In this document: positions 61,259 to 64,000 of the stretch, one piece after another | Numbering within the stretch: the first letter of the stretch is position 1 | Layout of the letters: every line of letters begins with the position of its first letter | Assembly (NCBI RefSeq): GCF_045866565.1 | Contig: NZ_BAAFZV010000003.1 | Coordinates: 310,001-374,000 of the forward strand | From: Cognatilysobacter claricitrinus | GTDB taxonomy: Bacteria; Pseudomonadota; Gammaproteobacteria; Xanthomonadales; Xanthomonadaceae | Reading direction: 5' to 3' | Length of the DNA: 64,000 bases | Notes under the pieces: model-generated | The model's database searches: none | What the model was told of the DNA's origin: nothing | Seen by the model: the letters and a program-made list of their open reading frames with translations, nothing else | Program-made: the position numbers and the translations under genes

Positions 61259-62557
61259 TCAGCCGATGGCAGCGCGCTCGCGTTCGATCGCGCGCCAGCC
61301 GATGTCGTGGCGATGGAATTCGCCGTCCCAGGAGATGCCGGCGACCAGCGCATATGCGCGTTGCTGCGCCTCCGCGACGGTATCGCCCAGCGCGCAGGCG
61401 CACAGCACGCGGCCGCCCGCGGTTTCGACGTGTTCGCCGACCAGTCGCGTGCCCGCGTGGAAGACCTTCGCACCCGGCTCTTCATCCGGCACGTCCCACT
61501 GGTTGATGACGTCGCCCAGGCGCGGCGCGTCGGGGTAGTTGGCGGCGGCCATCACCACGCCGAGCGAGGCGCGCGGGTCCCACTCGGCCTGCACAGCGTC
61601 GAGCTTGCCGGCGATCGCCGCTTCGACGAGATCCACCATGTCCGACTGCAGGCGCAGCATCACCGGCTGCGTTTCCGGATCGCCGAAGCGCACGTTGAAT
61701 TCGATCACCTTGGGCGCGCCGCTGCGGTCGATCATCAGGCCCGCGTAAAGGAAGCCGGTGAACGGCACGCCGTCGGCCGCCATGCCGCGCACGGTGGGCT
61801 CGACGACTTCACGCATCACGCGCGCATGCACCTCGCGCGTCACCACGGGCGCGGGCGAATACGCGCCCATGCCGCCGGTGTTCGGGCCGGTGTCGCCGTC
61901 GCCGACGCGCTTGTGATCCTGGCTGGTCGCCATCGGCAGCGCGACGCGGCCGTCGACCATCGAGATGAAGCTGGCTTCCTCGCCGTCGAGGAATTCCTCG
62001 ATCACCACGCGCGAGCCGGCCGCGCCGAACGCGTTGCCGGCGAGCATGTCGCGCACCGCGTCCTCGGCTTCGGCCAGCGTCATCGCCACGATCACGCCCT
62101 TGCCGGCTGCAAGCCCGTCGGCCTTGATGACGATCGGCGCGCCGTTCGCGCGCACGTGGGCGAGTGCGGCGTCGACGTCGGTGTGCACCGCATAGTGCGC
62201 GGTCGGGATGCCGTGGCGTGCAAGGAAATCCTTGGCGAACGCCTTGCTGCCTTCGAGCTGCGCGGCCGCGGCGGTGGGGCCGAAGATGCGGTGGTTGGCC
62301 GCGCGGAAGCGGTCGACCACGCCGGCTACCAGCGGCGCTTCAGGCCCGACGACCGTGACCGAGATGCCTTCGCGCTCGACCAGCGAGAGCAGCGCGTCGA
62401 TATCGGTGGCGCGCACGTCGACGTTGCGGCACTTGGCCTCGCGCGCCGTGCCGGCGTTGCCGGGCGCGACCAGCACCTCGGAAACGCGCGCGGACTGCGC
62501 GATCTTCCACGCAAGCGCGTGCTCGCGGCCGCCGGAACCGATAACGAGGATCTTCAT
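61259..62557 (-). CDS. purD: phosphoribosylamine-glycine ligase
   Basis: Second step of de novo purine synthesis: joins glycine to phosphoribosylamine with ATP. 432 residues starting MKILVIGSGGREHALAWKI, with IVIKADGLAAGKGVIVA, QDHKRVGDGDTGPNTGGMGAY and FNVRFGDPETQ, all hallmark. Start ATG 62557; a frame upstream adds 11 non-family residues. Downstream of purH and a hypothetical gene in the same direction. Confidence 0.97.
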   Translation of the reverse strand: MKILVIGSGGREHALAWKIAQSARVSEVLVAPGNAGTAREAKCRNVDVRATDIDALLSLVEREGISVTVVGPEAPLVAGVVDRFRAANHRIFGPTAAAAQLEGSKAFAKDFLARHGIPTAHYAVHTDVDAALAHVRANGAPIVIKADGLAAGKGVIVAMTLAEAEDAVRDMLAGNAFGAAGSRVVIEEFLDGEEASFISMVDGRVALPMATSQDHKRVGDGDTGPNTGGMGAYSPAPVVTREVHARVMREVVEPTVRGMAADGVPFTGFLYAGLMIDRSGAPKVIEFNVRFGDPETQPVMLRLQSDMVDLVEAAIAGKLDAVQAEWDPRASLGVVMAAANYPDAPRLGDVINQWDVPDEEPGAKVFHAGTRLVGEHVETAGGRVLCACALGDTVAEAQQRAYALVAGISWDGEFHRHDIGWRAIERERAAIG

Positions 62558-62626
62558 GCGTGCGCGTTCGGTTTGCGGGGGAGGCCGCATTTTACGGGAC
62601 GCGCTATGGCCGGCGGGCGGTGCGGC

Positions 62627-63409
62627 TCATTCGGTGGCGTCGCAACCGCGCGATTTCAGGTCGCGCGCCGACACGCGGTAGCCGTAGGCGTCGCGCGGGA
62701 TGTCGATGGTGCGCTCGACGATGTCGCCGCGCCGCGTGCCGGTGACCTGCAACTGCAACAGGTAGAAGCCGTTGTCGATGTGCGAAGCATTGGCCTGCAG
62801 CGTGCATTCGAGTTCGAGCAGGCGCTTGCTGCAGTGGCGCGAGGTCATTGGCGTGCACGCGCCGCGATTGGTCACGACCGACGTCACCGCCAGCATCTCG
62901 CGCAGCTCGCCGGCGACTTCGGCGTACAACGACTGGATCGCGCGCTGCGGCGTCGCGTTCGGATTGTGGCGCGTGATGACGAAGCCGGTGTCGGCGGGGC
63001 CGAGCGCGAGGAAACCGACGTCGCCCGACTTCGCATCCACGCCACGCGCGTCGATGCCACGGAAACGCGTGCGCAATTCGGCGGGGTCGCGACGCGTGGC
63101 GCCCGCGCGGATCACGAACAGGTCGATGCGCGACGCGCCGCCCGGGTTCGTGGCCGCGGGCGACGTACACACCGCGATGCGCCGCTCGCGTGGTTGCGCG
63201 CCGGAGTCGGCGCAGACGCGGCGCGTCGAGGCGGCATCGCCTGCGGCTTTCCAGTCGCCCTTGATGCGCGCGGTCTCGTGCTCGTACTCCGACGACAGCA
63301 CGCGCGCGGCCTCGCGATCGGACACGACGACGTCGACCGGCGCGGGCGGCGGCGTGCGGGCCGACGCCGCGGAGGCGACGACCAGGAGGAGCAGGGGCGT
63401 GCGGGGCAT
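62627..63409 (-). CDS. hypothetical secreted protein, 260 aa
   Basis: Signal peptide at residues 1-17 (MPRTPLLLLVVASAASA), then a mature alpha/beta domain with five or more Cys (VCADSGAQ, VCTSPAA, RGACTP, HCSKRL, LECTLQ), which may form disulfides in the periplasm. No family recognised. It lies between purH and purD in the same direction, but a link to purine synthesis is not evident. Confidence 0.72.
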   Translation of the reverse strand: MPRTPLLLLVVASAASARTPPPAPVDVVVSDREAARVLSSEYEHETARIKGDWKAAGDAASTRRVCADSGAQPRERRIAVCTSPAATNPGGASRIDLFVIRAGATRRDPAELRTRFRGIDARGVDAKSGDVGFLALGPADTGFVITRHNPNATPQRAIQSLYAEVAGELREMLAVTSVVTNRGACTPMTSRHCSKRLLELECTLQANASHIDNGFYLLQLQVTGTRRGDIVERTIDIPRDAYGYRVSARDLKSRGCDATE

Positions 63410-63443
63410 GCGCGCAGTGTCCGTAGACCGCGCGAAGCCGGCG

Positions 63444-64000
63444 TCAGTGGCGGAAGTGGCGGATTCCGGTGAACACCATCGCCAGTCCGTGTTCGTCGGC
63501 CGCGGCGATCACCTCCGCGTCGCGCATCGAACCGCCCGGCTGGATCACCGCCTTGATGCCCGCGGCCGCGGCGGCGTCGATTCCGTCGCGGAACGGGAAG
63601 AACGCGTCCGACGCCATCACCGACCCCGGCACGACCAGCCCGGCCTCGTCGGCCTTGAGGGCGGCGATCTTCGCGCTGACCACGCGGCTCATCTGGCCGG
63701 CGCCGACGCCGACGGTGCGGTGGTCCTTCGCATAGACGATCGCGTTGGACTTCACGTACTTGGCGACGCGCCATGCGAACAGCAGGTCGGCCATCTGCGC
63801 GTCGGTCGGCGCGAGCTTCGTCACGATCTTCAGTTCGTCGCGCGTGACTTCGCGGATGTCGGCGGTCTGCATCAGCAGGCCCGAGCCCACGCGCTTGACG
63901 TCGACGTTGTTGCGGCCTTCGCCGTGCGGGATGCGCAACACGCGCACGTTCGCCTTCTTCTTCGCATAGGCGAGCGCCTCGTCGTCGTAATCCGGCGCGA
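63444..64000 (-). CDS. purH: bifunctional AICAR formyltransferase / IMP cyclohydrolase, C-terminal part
   Basis: Only the last 185 or so residues are in the window; the gene continues past 64000. The AICAR transformylase segment is clear: VRVLRIPHGEGRNN, SNAIVYAKDHRTVGVGAGQMSRV, SDAFFPFRDGIDAAAAAGI, VIQPGGSMRDAEVI and the final MVFTGIRHFRH. It carries out the last two steps to IMP. The gene order purH, hypothetical, purD is common in this group. Confidence 0.97.
   Translation of the reverse strand, partial: APDYDDEALAYAKKKANVRVLRIPHGEGRNNVDVKRVGSGLLMQTADIREVTRDELKIVTKLAPTDAQMADLLFAWRVAKYVKSNAIVYAKDHRTVGVGAGQMSRVVSAKIAALKADEAGLVVPGSVMASDAFFPFRDGIDAAAAAGIKAVIQPGGSMRDAEVIAAADEHGLAMVFTGIRHFRH

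Noticed and set aside
61160..63472. 770-codon open frame on the plus strand
   Set aside because: Runs antisense across purD and the secreted-protein gene; purD is unmistakable.

Overview
The window is a 64 kb piece of a high-GC gammaproteobacterial chromosome, most likely from the Xanthomonadaceae/Lysobacteraceae (Lysobacter-like). I infer this from the very high third-position GC, the typical RppH, QueD, phasin and GntA-type proteins, and the gene neighbourhoods. I could not run a database search, so the genus is an inference. Most of the window is ordinary core genome: about sixty genes, one tRNA, one cobalamin riboswitch and several intrinsic terminators.

Layout. 1-8.7 kb: an NtrC-type response regulator (cut by the window start) with its NtrY-like kinase; a glmU-GNAT pair; a GtrA-like membrane protein; a cobalamin riboswitch ahead of a BtuB-like TonB receptor; a TfoX C-terminal-domain protein with a free methionine-(R)-sulfoxide reductase. 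8.9-14.6 kb: an RND efflux adaptor and pump, a phasin and queD. 14.6-26 kb: a large MASE1/PAS/GAF hybrid kinase, small unknown genes, a secreted VIT-domain protein, a tandem pair of STAS-like proteins and a diguanylate cyclase. 26-38.6 kb: tRNA-Met, rppH, bfd-bfr behind a probable Fur site, erpA-nudC, a CD225/DUF2752 pair, an LplT-PlsC fusion, a large catalase, a YaiI/YqxD protein and dbpA.

38.6-49.0 kb is the accessory region, inserted between dbpA and a DUF445 gene. It holds vsr, a 5-methylcytosine methyltransferase and a tightly coupled four-gene operon: GHKL ATPase, Z1-domain ATPase, PD-(D/E)XK-type protein and AIPR-family protein. This looks like a multi-gene restriction or anti-phage system. 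Between the methyltransferase and the operon lies a frameshifted remnant of a second GHKL ATPase in the opposite orientation. It suggests that the locus was rebuilt by inversion or module replacement.

49-64 kb: DUF445, a cytochrome c, an M28 peptidase with a changed metal ligand, several small unknown genes, a three-PAS kinase, olsB-olsA for ornithine lipids with a YbhN-like membrane protein, and a three-gene operon of a GntA (YqcI/YcgG)-type N-hydroxylase, a DUF1989 protein and an ATP-grasp ligase. That operon is a candidate for uncharacterised guanidine-nitrogen chemistry. The window ends in purD, an unknown secreted protein and a partial purH.

The two most interesting places are the methyltransferase/GHKL/Z1/nuclease/AIPR island with its decayed second ATPase, and the GntA-DUF1989-ATP-grasp operon.
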